The position numbers and the translations under genes were made by a program. From Stachybotrys elegans (Eukaryota; Ascomycota; Sordariomycetes; Hypocreales; Stachybotryaceae), in NCBI GenBank assembly GCA_020746835.1, contig JAGPNK010000010.1, positions 930,001 through 994,000 of the forward strand: a DNA stretch of 64,000 bases. Direction: 5' to 3'. Below, piece after piece: positions 30,837 through 40,945 of the stretch; within the stretch, counting starts at the first letter, position 1, and each line of letters starts with the position of its first letter. The notes beneath the pieces are model-generated. The model saw only the letters and a program-made list of their open reading frames with translations. It searched no databases and was not told where the DNA came from.

Positions 30837-32299
30837 ATGGTGCTTCTGGATATGGAGGATATCCAACGTCTCCGTGATGAGATTGCCCGACGCGAGCAAG
30901 AGCTCAAAGATTTGAAGTCTCAGTTGGCGGCAGCTGAGGTAAACCACAATGACTCTTCGCCGGTATGGAAATGGCCGCTCCAACCGGAGGATTACGAGCG
31001 GTACAGCCGACAAATGATCATACCGAATTTCGGACTCCAGGGTATCACACACTTGGCAAAGCATCTTTTAAGTGAAAGCTAATCTCTTTGCCCAGGTCAA
31101 CTAAGGATAAAGAATGCCAAGGTTCTGATCGTGGGCGCAGGAGGATTGGGATGTCCGGCTGCAGCGTATCTTGCCGGTGCAGGCGTCCAAACTCTGGGGC
31201 TTGTAGACGGTGACACAGTCGAGACATCCAATCTTCATAGGCAGATTGCCCATTCATCAGCCCGTGTCAGCATGCCAAAGGTGCACAGTGCCGTTGCATA
31301 TCTTCGAGAGCAAGTCCGTCGTACCAAATATCGTGCCCTTACTGACGCTGCGGCAGCCTCAACCCGTGCGTTTCATACAATGCCTACGAAACTCATCTCA
31401 CTACCGACAATGCCAGGTCGATAGTCTCGGAATATGATCTTGTTCTCGACTGCACTGACCACCCTACATCTCGCTATCTCATATCCGACATCTGCGTCCT
31501 CCTCGGGAAGCCCCTCGTCTCTGCGTCGGCGTTCCAAACTTCTGGTCAGCTCATTATTCTCAACAGCCCTCCGGGAAAAGGGCCATGCTACCGCTGTGTG
31601 TTCCCTAAGCCGCCGCCGCCGGACACTGTCGTGAGCTGCGGGCAGGGCGGCATTCTCGGACCCATCGTCGGAACCATGGGTGTCCTACAGGCCCTCGAAG
31701 CCATTAAGCTCATTGCACGCGGCGGGCTAGAGGAAAAGGAAGATGCCGTTGCTCAGACACCGATGCTTCTTCTATTTAGCGGCATGGCAGATACGCCGTT
31801 TCGGTCGGTGCGGATGAGGGGTAAACGGAAAGACTGTTTCGCCTGTGCCGAAACAGGAGGATTGACGCTGGTACAGCTGGAGTCATCCATGGACTACGTA
31901 CAGTTTTGCGGCATCAGCGAAGACGTTGCGGTCCTTCAGCCCGAGGAGCGCATCACTGCCGAAGAATACAACAAGCTTACCAAAGACGGGTCAAAACATA
32001 CCCTCCTGGATGTACGCGAGAAGGAGCATTTTAGTCTCTGCAACTTAGAGGGCTCCCTCAACATCCCCTTCTCTCGTATCATCGGTCACCGGGAGGGGGA
32101 GCCTGACTGGGTCCCTGCCGACATTCACCCCGACACTCCTATATATCTAATCTGTGCGCGCGGAAACGACTCTCAGATCGCGGCCAAGAAGCTCAAGGAC
32201 CGTGGTCTGGATCGGAGCGGCCAACGCTTCATCGGAGACGTCAAGGGTGGACTTCAAGCATACAAGACATCGGTAGACCCTAGCATGCCATTCTTATAG
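30837..32299 (+). CDS. UBA4: Adenylyltransferase/sulfurtransferase UBA4 (MOCS3 type)
   Basis: E1-like enzyme that adenylates and thiocarboxylates Urm1 and the small molybdopterin synthase subunit; needed for tRNA thiolation and molybdenum cofactor. Proposed CDS join(30837..31041, 31096..31309, 31357..32299), 453 residues. N-terminal helix, then the ThiF domain with [34 protein letters not shown], zinc cysteines in CYRCVF and KDCFAC, and [19 protein letters not shown]. The C-terminal rhodanese domain starts [10 protein letters not shown] and has active-site loop [10 protein letters not shown]. The first intron is ordinary (54 nt). The second (31310-31356, 47 nt) is GC-AG with donor GCAAGT; using it gives [18 protein letters not shown], whereas unspliced sequence shifts frame. 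Start at 30837 is the first ATG of the open frame; Met at codon 6 is an alternative. Confidence 0.92.
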
Positions 32300-32522
32300 A
32301 ACCAGAGCAGAATAAATGTGAAGGGGGATAAAATGTTCATGTTGACACGGGAGTTTGCGCGATGTACATACTTGGCCAAAGATGGCCTATTGATACAAAG
32401 AGGGAGCGATGCTTTCCAGTTAGATCGGTACGCCGTCCCTATTACCAGACAAAGAAGCACCAATACAGAGAAAATTGGCTGTTTTGTTTTTCAATTCCAT
32501 CAATGTGAGCAGGACGAGTGAC

Positions 32523-33384
32523 TTATACGAAAGCCTGGGTCTTCTTCCTGTTGAATGCACGCTGGTCCTTGAGCCACCGACGGTATCCGCGGACGCTCTG
32601 GATCTTCTCGCCGTAGAAGTCGGGGACTATCACAAGTCAGCAAACGATCATAGAAACAGTTATAGAAAGGAGAAGTACCTGGGTTTCCGGCGCTGGAGTT
32701 GCTGGGATCGGCACGGTTCCTCTTGATGTGGGCGAGGAAGTCGCTCTCCTTGCGGCGCATCTGCTGCTTGATCTGGTTGTTGCTCAGGTAAAAGACCTGG
32801 CTGCCGATGCTGGGTCCGATGAGCCAGCCCATTCCGGCGCAGGCAATGACCATGAATCCCAAGGTGAAGATGGGGTCGAGGGGGAACATGGAGACGATGG
32901 GCTCAGCGGCACCCGTGGACAGCATGATGGCGCCGCCAAAGCCAGCGGCCAGGGAGGACGTCAGAGAGAAGAAGAGCTGGATACGGCGACGGCGGAGGCG
33001 GAGCTTGAAGAAGGTGTCCCAGTCGAGGGGCGCACCGGCGGCGGTGGTGGAAGCACCGACGTTGGCGCTTGAAGGCGTGGGCTTGACCTGCTTCTTGGAG
33101 CCCAGGTCGGCGGCCGTCTTGTTGTCGGTCGCGTTAGGGGCCTTTTGCGCGGCGCTGGCGAGGTCGTGTTTCGCCCTGGCGAAGCATCTCGGAGAGAGAA
33201 TGAGGGATTGCTGCTGCTGGGGCGCGCGGATCGATAGGCGGACGAGGCTCGTGGCGCCGGGGACGAGGCAGGCAGTCGAGAAGGAGGCGGCCTTGGGGCA
33301 GCACTGGGTGAGCCCAAGCGAGCGGGCAGCGCCCATGGGGGCCTGCGGCCACCGAAAGGCCACTGCCTTGAGGGCCGAATTCAT
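32523..33384 (-). CDS. PAM17: Mitochondrial import motor subunit PAM17
   Basis: Inner-membrane protein that organises the presequence-translocase-associated import motor (Pam18/Pam16). Proposed CDS complement(32523..32626, 32679..33384), 269 residues. The N-terminus is Ser/Ala/Arg-rich without acids, a presequence. The Pam17 domain starts LDWDTFFKLRLRRRRIQLFF, with two membrane segments (TSSLAAGFGGAIMLSTG and PIFTLGFMVIACAGMGWLIG) then FYLSNNQIKQQMRRKESDFL. A 52-nt intron (GTACTT..ATAG) leads to VPDFYGEKIQSVRGYRRWLK, the conserved Pam17 C-terminus; without splicing that ending is lost. Convergent with UBA4: the two stops are 223 bp apart. Confidence 0.92.
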
Positions 33385-34039
33385 GTCGTTGAGAGGGCTC
33401 GGACGTCTGCGTAGAGTGTGTATCGTATGGGGCGCGTGGTTCTCGTGGTTTTGGGCAGAAGAGTTGTGATGGAGTTGGAGGTTGAAGCTCCAGTCTTTTT
33501 TTGGCGAGAGCTTTCGGCTATGTGGATCGGGGCTTGGGCACTGAGGTCATGGACCGTGGGAGGAAAAACCCGGCACTTTTCAGCTCGTTACGGGACAAGC
33601 GCACGGCCGATAAGCGATAGATGCGCAAAGAATGATGCAAGCACAAGGCGCAAACCAATAGCCAACAACAATTAAATCGGGTTAATTTTGAACAATCAAT
33701 TGATAACTGCCCGTCTGCACGACCGTGGATCTAATTGATTGGCCACGGGCGAGACGTAGGCAGCTATGCTAGCTCAGCAATCTTGCGGCTGAAGATGAGG
33801 CCCTACTTTAATATGACTGCACGAGGCCGACCGTTGGATCTGCTATTTGTAGGGGTCTTATTTGAGAGTGACACGGGTGTCAGTTCAGAAGATTTGTAGA
33901 AATGCCACAGTTAATGTCATGGTAGAAGCTATCTATCTTTATTTGACAATGACAATGATATGCAGTTGGCTTTGGCTGGGGCGGACATGCGAGCTTCCCC
34001 AAGCTGTCAGCCGTTCAGGCAGCAGACCGTTTGGACTGA
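33385..34039. other. Intergenic 5' flank of PAM17
   Basis: No supported gene. GC-normal up to about 34040, where the TA-rich island starts. Confidence 0.5.
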
Positions 34040-34330
34040 CCCACCAAACACTAAGAAATAAGAAAAATATAGCCAGATATAAACCCCACTAAAAATATAG
34101 AGCGCCTCTATTATAGATTTATTTATTTAATATTGGTAAGAAAATCAACTTGCTATATGTAAATACATTCTATATAGAGATGTAAGTTAAAAAGAAAATA
34201 ATGTTTTTATTAAAATAAAGTTAAAAGAGTAACGATAATATAATAGTGCTTAAGTGTCTATATTCGTAAATGTGACTATTATTCTGGGTTTAGAGACTAA
34301 TTAGCTTGAAATCTGTATATTTTGTGTGGT
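34040..34330. repeat. TA-rich island
   Basis: About 290 bases with very low GC in sharp contrast to both flanks. It resembles a transposon relic degraded by repeat-induced point mutation, but no element ends or coding remnants can be identified. Confidence 0.5.
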
Positions 34331-34446
34331 GTGACAAGCCTTAGTTCACCTACTAAACTGCCCCAACTGGCAGAGGGTCCAACCACCTCAACCCTCTACG
34401 CGTCCCGTCCTACTCCCAACACCAGGCCATCGCCCAAACCGACGCG

Positions 34447-35436
34447 ATGCCACCGGACGACGCGCCGGCGGCGCCCTCGTCCTCTCGCCGCTCGAGGAAA
34501 TCCGCAGACAGCAGCAGGAAGCGAACGCGCATCGTCGTCCAGCTCCGCGCCCGCCCGGCCCCGTACGTCCCCCGATCCGGCCCGCGCCTCGAGCCGCCGC
34601 GCCTCCAACTGCCCTCCGACTCGACCGCTTACATCGTCGACCGCATCCTGCTTCCCTCGCCGGGCCCCGCCGCCGACGGCAGGCCGCTGCCCAGGCGCAT
34701 GACGTACATTGTCGGCTGGCACGACCTGCCCGCCGCCCGGGCCCTCGTCCCCGCCATGCGCATCCTCGAATACGTCTCGCCGCTTGTCCTCGAGGAGTGG
34801 GAGTGGCAGCTTGAGCTGGGACTCGACGAGGAGCGCGGACGGGAGCAGGAGCTACCCGCCTCGCCTCCGCTGCCTCCCGTCGCGTCGTCGCCTGCATTGG
34901 CTAAACCAATTCTTCCCGCTTCACTCGAGACGAAACCAGACTTCGTGATGCAAATCCCACCACTCCGACCACCACGACCCCAACGAACACCCGACGTCGA
35001 ACCCTTACCATCCTACACGCCAACCATATCCCTCAATCCGTGGACTTTCCATGCCCGCGCACCACCGCCTCCCCCGCCAGAACAAACGAAACCAGCCAGC
35101 TTGGCGGTAGCATTCCCCAACAAGTGGGAAAGCCCCAAGCCACCAAAGAAGCCAGATCGAAAGAAGAAGAAGACAGTTCAGTCCACGCTTCCATGGGCTA
35201 TGAAGAGGAAGTACAACAGCGTTAGCGAGGCATTCGCCGACTTCGAGGACGATGATGAGATGGGCGTCTACCATACCCATTCACAAGACGAAGCGTCAGA
35301 TAAGCAAACGGAGCTTTTTGTCGTGGAGGAAGAAAGCGCTGTGGCCATCAAGTCCAAATCTAAATCTAAATCCAAGTCCAAGGGACAAGACAGACGGGGG
35401 AATTGTTCTAAAAGCATCCAATTTGGGTTCTCATGA
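34447..35436 (+). CDS. Hypothetical protein with a chromodomain-like N-terminal segment
   Basis: Single-exon frame, 329 residues, starting MPPDDAPAAPSSSRR. Residues about 60-120 read TAYIVDRILLPSP..RRMTYIVGWHDLPAARALVPA then MRILEYVSPLVLEEWEWQ, which follows the spacing of a chromodomain (Y-x-V-x-x-I-L, then Y-x-V-x-W-x-x, then L-E-E-W) with a Pro/Gly loop insertion. If so it may bind methylated histone tails; this is inference from pattern only. The remainder is Pro-rich, with a basic KKPDRKKKKTVQST patch, an acidic ADFEDDDE patch and a (KS)5 run near the end. Codons are strongly GC-rich in the first half. It lies next to a TA-rich island on its upstream side. Confidence 0.65.
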   Translation: MPPDDAPAAPSSSRRSRKSADSSRKRTRIVVQLRARPAPYVPRSGPRLEPPRLQLPSDSTAYIVDRILLPSPGPAADGRPLPRRMTYIVGWHDLPAARALVPAMRILEYVSPLVLEEWEWQLELGLDEERGREQELPASPPLPPVASSPALAKPILPASLETKPDFVMQIPPLRPPRPQRTPDVEPLPSYTPTISLNPWTFHARAPPPPPPEQTKPASLAVAFPNKWESPKPPKKPDRKKKKTVQSTLPWAMKRKYNSVSEAFADFEDDDEMGVYHTHSQDEASDKQTELFVVEEESAVAIKSKSKSKSKSKGQDRRGNCSKSIQFGFS

Positions 35437-35731
35437 TGCCATTCGCATTATTATTCGACAGCAGGATATTGGCATTTGGGAGCCGGCGTTTCACGAATTC
35501 AATACCAGGATCACGCATGCATTTTCTAGACGCGGAGGAATATAGAGTATATTGGCATTTTGCCGCAGGTTTCGCGCTGTGTTGCGTGCTGGTTCGGAGC
35601 ACAAGCAAGTTGATGCCTCTACCATGACACCCAGTAAAGCAAAATTATAGACCGCACTTGGCAGCCTCGCTGATGAAGCAAATCACCGCCTTTGGTCGCG
35701 CCGATACATAAACGCAGTCTAACGTAGATAC

Positions 35732-36907
35732 TCAAAAGTCTAGGTCCTCGTCCTCGTACTCCTCCTCCTCGTGGATGATGGTGGATTTGAGATACTGCCC
35801 AATTACCTCGGGTACAGGGGCAGCAGCGAGAGGTGAGCACCCTATGCTGCAGTTCTGGCATTGGGGTATCTCCCACGTCTCCAGCCCCTGAGACGAGGCA
35901 ACCTCACGACGATGGCTGGCCAGCTTGCCGTACTTCTCCCACAGACGAATGTTGATCAGCCCACGACTGGCAAAATAGGCATCCCAGTCTGCTTCTAGTC
36001 CAGATTCCTGCAGATGGTAGTTGGCCAGCAAGTGGACGCAGTCGTCTTCCTGGATTTCGGACCCGAGGTGACATTGGATGAGGTCAATGGCGCTCTCAAC
36101 AATATTGTACTCGGAGCCTTTAATCTGGCGATGTTTTCGTAGAGATGCTGCAACCACTTCCTCGGGTATCTCGAAGGGTTGAACCAAGGATTTGACCTTG
36201 AGTAGCCGAGGGCAGGGGGGATCGCGCGGCTTGAGGCATTGTGGTTTCATGACATAAAGCTGCGCAGTAGGCCAAAATTGGTTATACGGGCTGCGGTTCC
36301 AAATATTTTCGAGGAAGTTCGGGTGAACATACGGAACCGGCTTGCGAGGTCTGAGTTCGTTCGCTGGTGACAGCATCTCAGCTGGATCAGAAGCAAATGA
36401 ATGGATGATGTCTCTGTAAATAAAGCTGCAGTTTCGGAATTGGTGCACCTGGTATCGCATCTTGTTCGCTTCAAACACCGAGGAAAAGTCGACCAGCAAA
36501 GCGCTTGTCTCCTTGTTATAGTAGACATCGACAATGTGCCGGGTACCGATGGCGCAGAGAAAGAACCAAATTCCAGTGGTGGGAAAGTTCTCAATTCGCA
36601 GGCTCCGGGTAGCTGTCGTTTTGAGCAGATGGCGGGTGGTATATGAATAGCAATAGGAGTTGGTAGGGACCAGAGACACATCAGCTTGGTGACTCTCTCC
36701 GTGCTCGTCCATATAGATAACTGGCGACTGGCTGGCGCCGAGAGCAAATTTGGCTGCAGAAGCTGGCTGCACAAGCTCAACGAGGGCAGTCGTAGATGGC
36801 TTCAGCCCTTGGATATCGAGCAGGGTGGCATGAAGCACAGTGCTATCGCAGCGAACGCCCCGAAGCACCTGGGATAAGGTGATTCCCTTGGGAAGGTCTC
36901 GAAACAT
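35732..36907 (-). CDS. RRM-like protein, downstream part
   Basis: Frame of 391 codons from MFRDLPKGITLSQVLRGV to an acidic tail EEEEYEDEDLDF. The beginning looks like an RNA-recognition motif (beta1 RRLMFRDLP, helix TLSQVLRGV, then ALVELVQPASAAKFALGA), followed by a second possible RRM-like part (TRSLRIENFPTTGIWFFLCA). Beta1 starts before the first Met, and the same frame is open and protein-like for 43 codons upstream (PLYYHADIREFPTLHAPSFP, then DTRAKHIDSRRL) until a TAG at 37039..37037, beyond which it continues as the coding exon of the next entry. The two entries are therefore probably one gene. A Cys-rich patch QCQNCSIGC occurs near the C-terminus. Specific family not recognised. Confidence 0.7.
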   Translation of the reverse strand: MFRDLPKGITLSQVLRGVRCDSTVLHATLLDIQGLKPSTTALVELVQPASAAKFALGASQSPVIYMDEHGESHQADVSLVPTNSYCYSYTTRHLLKTTATRSLRIENFPTTGIWFFLCAIGTRHIVDVYYNKETSALLVDFSSVFEANKMRYQVHQFRNCSFIYRDIIHSFASDPAEMLSPANELRPRKPVPYVHPNFLENIWNRSPYNQFWPTAQLYVMKPQCLKPRDPPCPRLLKVKSLVQPFEIPEEVVAASLRKHRQIKGSEYNIVESAIDLIQCHLGSEIQEDDCVHLLANYHLQESGLEADWDAYFASRGLINIRLWEKYGKLASHRREVASSQGLETWEIPQCQNCSIGCSPLAAAPVPEVIGQYLKSTIIHEEEEYEDEDLDF

Positions 36908-37036
36908 TAGGCGACGGCTGTCAATGTGCTTGGCACGGGTGTCGGGGAAGCTTGGGGCGTGGAGTGTCGGAAACTCGCGAATATCGGCATGATAGTAAAG
37001 AGGGATTGGCGGCGTAGCAGTGGTATCGTGGCAGTC

Positions 37037-37656
37037 CTACTGGGCGGATGTATGCTCGTCCGGTGTCCCGTCCGTGGAGATATCGTGGTAGTCCTGAAAG
37101 CGCTGTGATTGTCCATGCTGAGAGGGGGTAGCCGTGGTGTCTCGACTATGGGACCAACCACGCAGACCGTCAAGATCGGGTTTGAGATGGTCGATGAGAA
37201 TATCATCCTCGCGGATCTTGCGGAGGGCACCGCAGACGGACTTTTCCAATATAGCAATGCCTGGAGCAACGGGAGGGTGAGGGTTCTCAGCAAGAATGGC
37301 CCTGATCTTGGCCTAAATGTAATGTGTGAGATGGCAAGAAGTGAGAAGAGCAGGCGAATGCATCGACCAACCTTCTTGGACGAAATTAGATCCAGCATGG
37401 TTTCTTGATGGAGGAGCAGGGCATCCATCTCGTCGAGAAGGATAGCATAAGATGAGCCTGGCTGAATTGTCTCTTCCGTATCCTGCTTGGCTCGCTCTAG
37501 CAATGCTGAGTTGGCGCGGAGATTTTCCTGAGCTTGTCGAATAGCACGAGCCTGGGAGAGGACGAGATGGTCGCCGTCGTACCAATCCATAGAGGGAGCT
37601 GGAGGACGGGTGACGAAGGGGTCATCTGCGTCGATATAGCCGACCGAGAGTGACAT
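37037..37656 (-). CDS. Coiled-coil protein, upstream part of the same locus
   Basis: Proposed CDS complement(37037..37312, 37372..37656), 186 residues, ending at TAG. A 59-nt intron (GTTGGT..TTTAG, phase 0) joins LDLISSKK to AKIRAILAENPHPPVAPG. The protein begins MSLSVGYIDADDPFVTRPP, continues with a helical LSQARAIRQAQENLRANSAL, and ends ..DISTDGTPDEHTSAQ. After this TAG the same frame stays open into the RRM-like coding sequence with only 132 nt between the stop codon and the next ATG. Either an unrecognised intron removes the stop, or the stop is read through, or a recent nonsense mutation split the gene; two separate genes this close on one strand would be unusual. Confidence 0.65.
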
Positions 37657-39132
37657 TTTGGGAAGGGTTGAGGGGAAAGAAGCGGAAGGGGATTGAGGGA
37701 CAAGAAATGTACGAGAGGGAAAGAGAGGAAAATGGAAAGAGAGACGAGGGATGATATAAGATCCAGAAGGTATCTGGCGTTAATGCAGATGGAGGGAAAG
37801 GCGAAGGCTAAGATGATGTGAAGGGGCAGGGTAGATGGAAGAGAGCTGGGCAGAATAATTAGGGAATAAAAGTTAAGAGAATTGAACAATTGAACAATTA
37901 AAGAAGAGGAAGAGAGAATGTGGTGGATAGATACAGGTTGAGATCTGTGTTGCTGTGTTGAGGTGGAGGATTGAAGGAGGAGTGTAGGGGTAGAGGCAGT
38001 GTCAACGTGAAGCCGGGGCAAAGGCACTGCCAGGCCCATCTCGCAGTACAGTGATTAGTGGTCACCAGCTGCATACTACGATTACCTACATGATACCATC
38101 GGGAAAATGTCAAGATGAAAATAATACATTAATTGTTTGACAACTATGGTGCCTGTCGATGAGAGACGTTGAAATAAAGACTGGGAGTGGAGGGCCAGGG
38201 GAACAGCAGGTTGATGCGATCATACGTGCGACACTTGACAGAGGGGCGGCCAGGGTCAGATGCTCCGACGTGCAGATTGCATGAGGGAGGGATGACAGGC
38301 AGAGGCATCTGGGGTTCCCCGCAAATCCACAGAGGCCAAGGAGCCATTACAGCAGGGGGGTTACGTGATGCTATTCCGAGGCTAGTCTGCTTGCTGGGCG
38401 GCGAATGTACAAGTAAGGGCGACGGGAAGCTCGGGGAGGAACATTTCTTTAGTAGACGATACATTCTATTGCGATGTATGAAAGATGCATTACGAGATTT
38501 CGTCGTTAATAAGAGGTAAGCAATCAAGTTGGTTGATCGCATGGAAACAGTCACATGATGCAATCCATTCCTACCTTATCTTCAAGTTTCTTGCCATACG
38601 TTGGCTGCTGATACTTACCGCATATCCATCACAACCAGCTGGCTCGGGCTGATCAAATTCCTCCACCATCCACCGCTACGATGCTGATGCCGATGCCGTC
38701 CTGATTCCGTAACGCCGACCCATTCCCGTGCAAGATGGAAAGCAAAGGCCCAAGGTGAGTGGAACCCACCCTTGTTTTTCTCAAGTCACACCCTAACAAC
38801 TTGGGCTCGCCATGCCCCAAGCGAGTTTTCATTACTCAATTGGTACCACTTTCGGAGCTCATGACGACGGAGGTTCGTCTCTCGAATATTTCCGCGGACC
38901 TCGACGTTTCGGTTGCCGGAAGCAGGATGCCCTCGGTTGGCAAAGGGTAGATGCTGCAAAGGGGCCGAGAGAAGACACAAGATAATCCTTCTCTCCTCGT
39001 CTTCCTGCGCTGATCCACAAGGCCGGGCGAGGAGACGAACAGCGGCGGCCATAAACCCCCTTCCATCGTCCTTCCTAGCCGGGCCTGCCTTTGTATCATC
39101 TCTTCTCCGCCGTCAGCAGACTCACCGCCACC
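37657..39132. other. Intergenic, divergent promoters
   Basis: About 1.5 kb between the minus-strand RRM locus and the plus-strand HPP gene. 37660-37990 on the minus strand is a pyrimidine-rich leader/promoter. I see no coding frame with credible composition. Confidence 0.5.
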
Positions 39133-40134
39133 ATGTCCTCGACATGGCACTTCGACATCGACCGATATCTCAATCCCTTCGTGCCGCGCCCACCATGGCA
39201 ATGCATCCCTTACCCGGTATCGCGCTTCTTGGGCTATCGCGAACACAAGCCAAAGTCCATGGGCAATGTGAGGCCCATCCTGTGGGCGACGGTCGGCATC
39301 TTTTGCTCGCTGTCCGCCATTGAAGCCGCCTCCATGCACATCCCGTCCTTTGAGCACCGTGGCGTACCCATCATCATCGGCAGTTTTGTAAGTAACAACC
39401 CCATCATTTTATTTTGCAAAGAAGATCGTATTCTCCATCTTTTTCCGAGGTAGTGTAGCGTTTTGCTGACGAGGAATCCCTAGGGCGCTGCCGCCGTTCT
39501 CGAGTTCTACGCCATCGAGTCGCCACTGGGACAGCCGCGCAACGCCATCTTCGGCCAGCTAATTGCCGCCTTTGTTGGTATCAGCATCTGCCAACTGTTC
39601 AAGCTCAGCGACAACTTCAACGAGATCCGGTGGGCGGGTGGCGGGCTCGCGTGCGCCCTCGCGACGGCACTCATGGCCCTGACCAAGACGGTGCACCCTC
39701 CCGCAGGTGCAACGGCGTTGCTGGCTGTCGTCGATGATGCTGTCGCTGACCTGGCCTGGTTTCTCTTCCCTGTGATGCTGCTGGGCTGCGGGCTGATGCT
39801 AACTGTGGCCCTTATCATCAATAACATCGAGAGGCAGTTCCCCGTTTATTGGTGGACGCCTGAGGAGCTGCGTCCCAAGGGCGCCAAGCAACAGCGTAGT
39901 AGGCGACCGTCTGAGGTGCATGCGGAGAAGAAGAGTCGTGACTCGGTGCACGAGGGCACAGATTCCGAGGCGACGCTAGACCTCGAGGCGGGCGACGGCG
40001 CGAGCAGCACCGGGGAAAGCAGGGCTTCGCACGAGATCATCCTCCGTGCAGGCGAGGTTATCGTGCCAGATCATGTCAACCTCCGCCAGGAAGAGCTGCA
40101 ATTCCTCGAGTCGATATGTCTGCGTCTGTCATGA
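39133..40134 (+). CDS. HPP-family integral membrane protein
   Basis: Proposed CDS join(39133..39387, 39484..40134), 301 residues. The 96-nt intron (GTAAGT..CTAG, phase 0) joins GVPIIIGSF to GAAAVLEFYAIESPLGQPR. The family signature is complete: GQPRNAIFGQLIAAFVG, then TKTVHPPAGATALLA, which contains the name-giving His-Pro-Pro. Four to five hydrophobic segments (PILWATVGIFCSLSAIEA, AALEFYAI, CALATALMAL, WFLFPVMLLGCGLMLTVALI) support a multi-pass membrane protein. Plant HPP members have been linked to nitrite transport into plastids; the fungal role is not known. The C-terminal 100 residues are charged and cytosolic-looking, with DLEAGDGASSTGE. Confidence 0.9.
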
Positions 40135-40945
40135 TGGACAAGGGCGGATTCTCAGCAGGCGGTATGGGCGTGTCTTGGGCGAGATGGATGTACATATACC
40201 ACAGCATACAAGCGTAACGACCAGATATGAATGCAGTTCTATTTCTACAACGTGGAGTGAGGTGGGCAGCGGTCGGTTTTATGAGTGCGATCCCGGTCGT
40301 TTCCTTATCTCGTGGGTGGATTCCACGGCGGACAAGATGGGGATAGACGACAGTTTTGGGTGCACAAAACCCCACGCCCTGATAACAAGCTGTCCTGTCT
40401 AGGCCAGGGCCAGGGCCAGCAGCCAATGGGGATTGTTCCTCATTACCATCCGCAATTGCATCAGTAATCGCATCAGTAATCAGGCGTCTTGATGTGGCTA
40501 ATTCCCTTCCCTGATGCATGTCACGCCGAGAAGTTTACCAGGAATTTTGGATGACGGGCTGCGCGCGCAAAAGCACACCAGTTCAGTGGCTATCAGCCCA
40601 TTAAATTAGGCAGCTGCGCAGGGGCTTGCCTTTCTTTGTCTCCTTCGGCCGTGGCCACCTGTGATTGGCTCCGTTTTACACTTTCCCCGGATTGACTCAT
40701 TCACCGGCCGTTCTGCCTTCCGCTATTGGATGCTGGCTGCAGTAGCTGCTGCACTGTGGCTTTGGAAACTTGAGCTTGAAATTCTCCATCTTTGTGACTA
40801 TGCAGCCATGGCGCCCATAAAGCTGCCTCGTCGCCCTCTTCTTTGTCCTCGGATTCCTCTCTTTCTCATCCCGCGACTTGAGCAGATGAGCAGCCTCCCT
40901 CCCGGCCGTCCGTCTGATTCACCTCCCAAGCAAAAAGAAGCAATC
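40135..40945. other. Intergenic 5' flank of the DUF2828 gene
   Basis: The frame of the next gene remains open here back to 40661, including ATGs at 40886 and others, so its start could lie further upstream. The residues encoded before 40946 look like translated leader. No other gene seen. Confidence 0.5.

Noticed and set aside
31310..31430. Apparent frameshift in UBA4
   Set aside because: A GC-AG intron with donor GCAAGT restores both frame and the conserved protein sequence.
32807..33469. 220-codon open frame opposite PAM17
   Set aside because: An antisense shadow; PAM17 on the other strand has full domain support.
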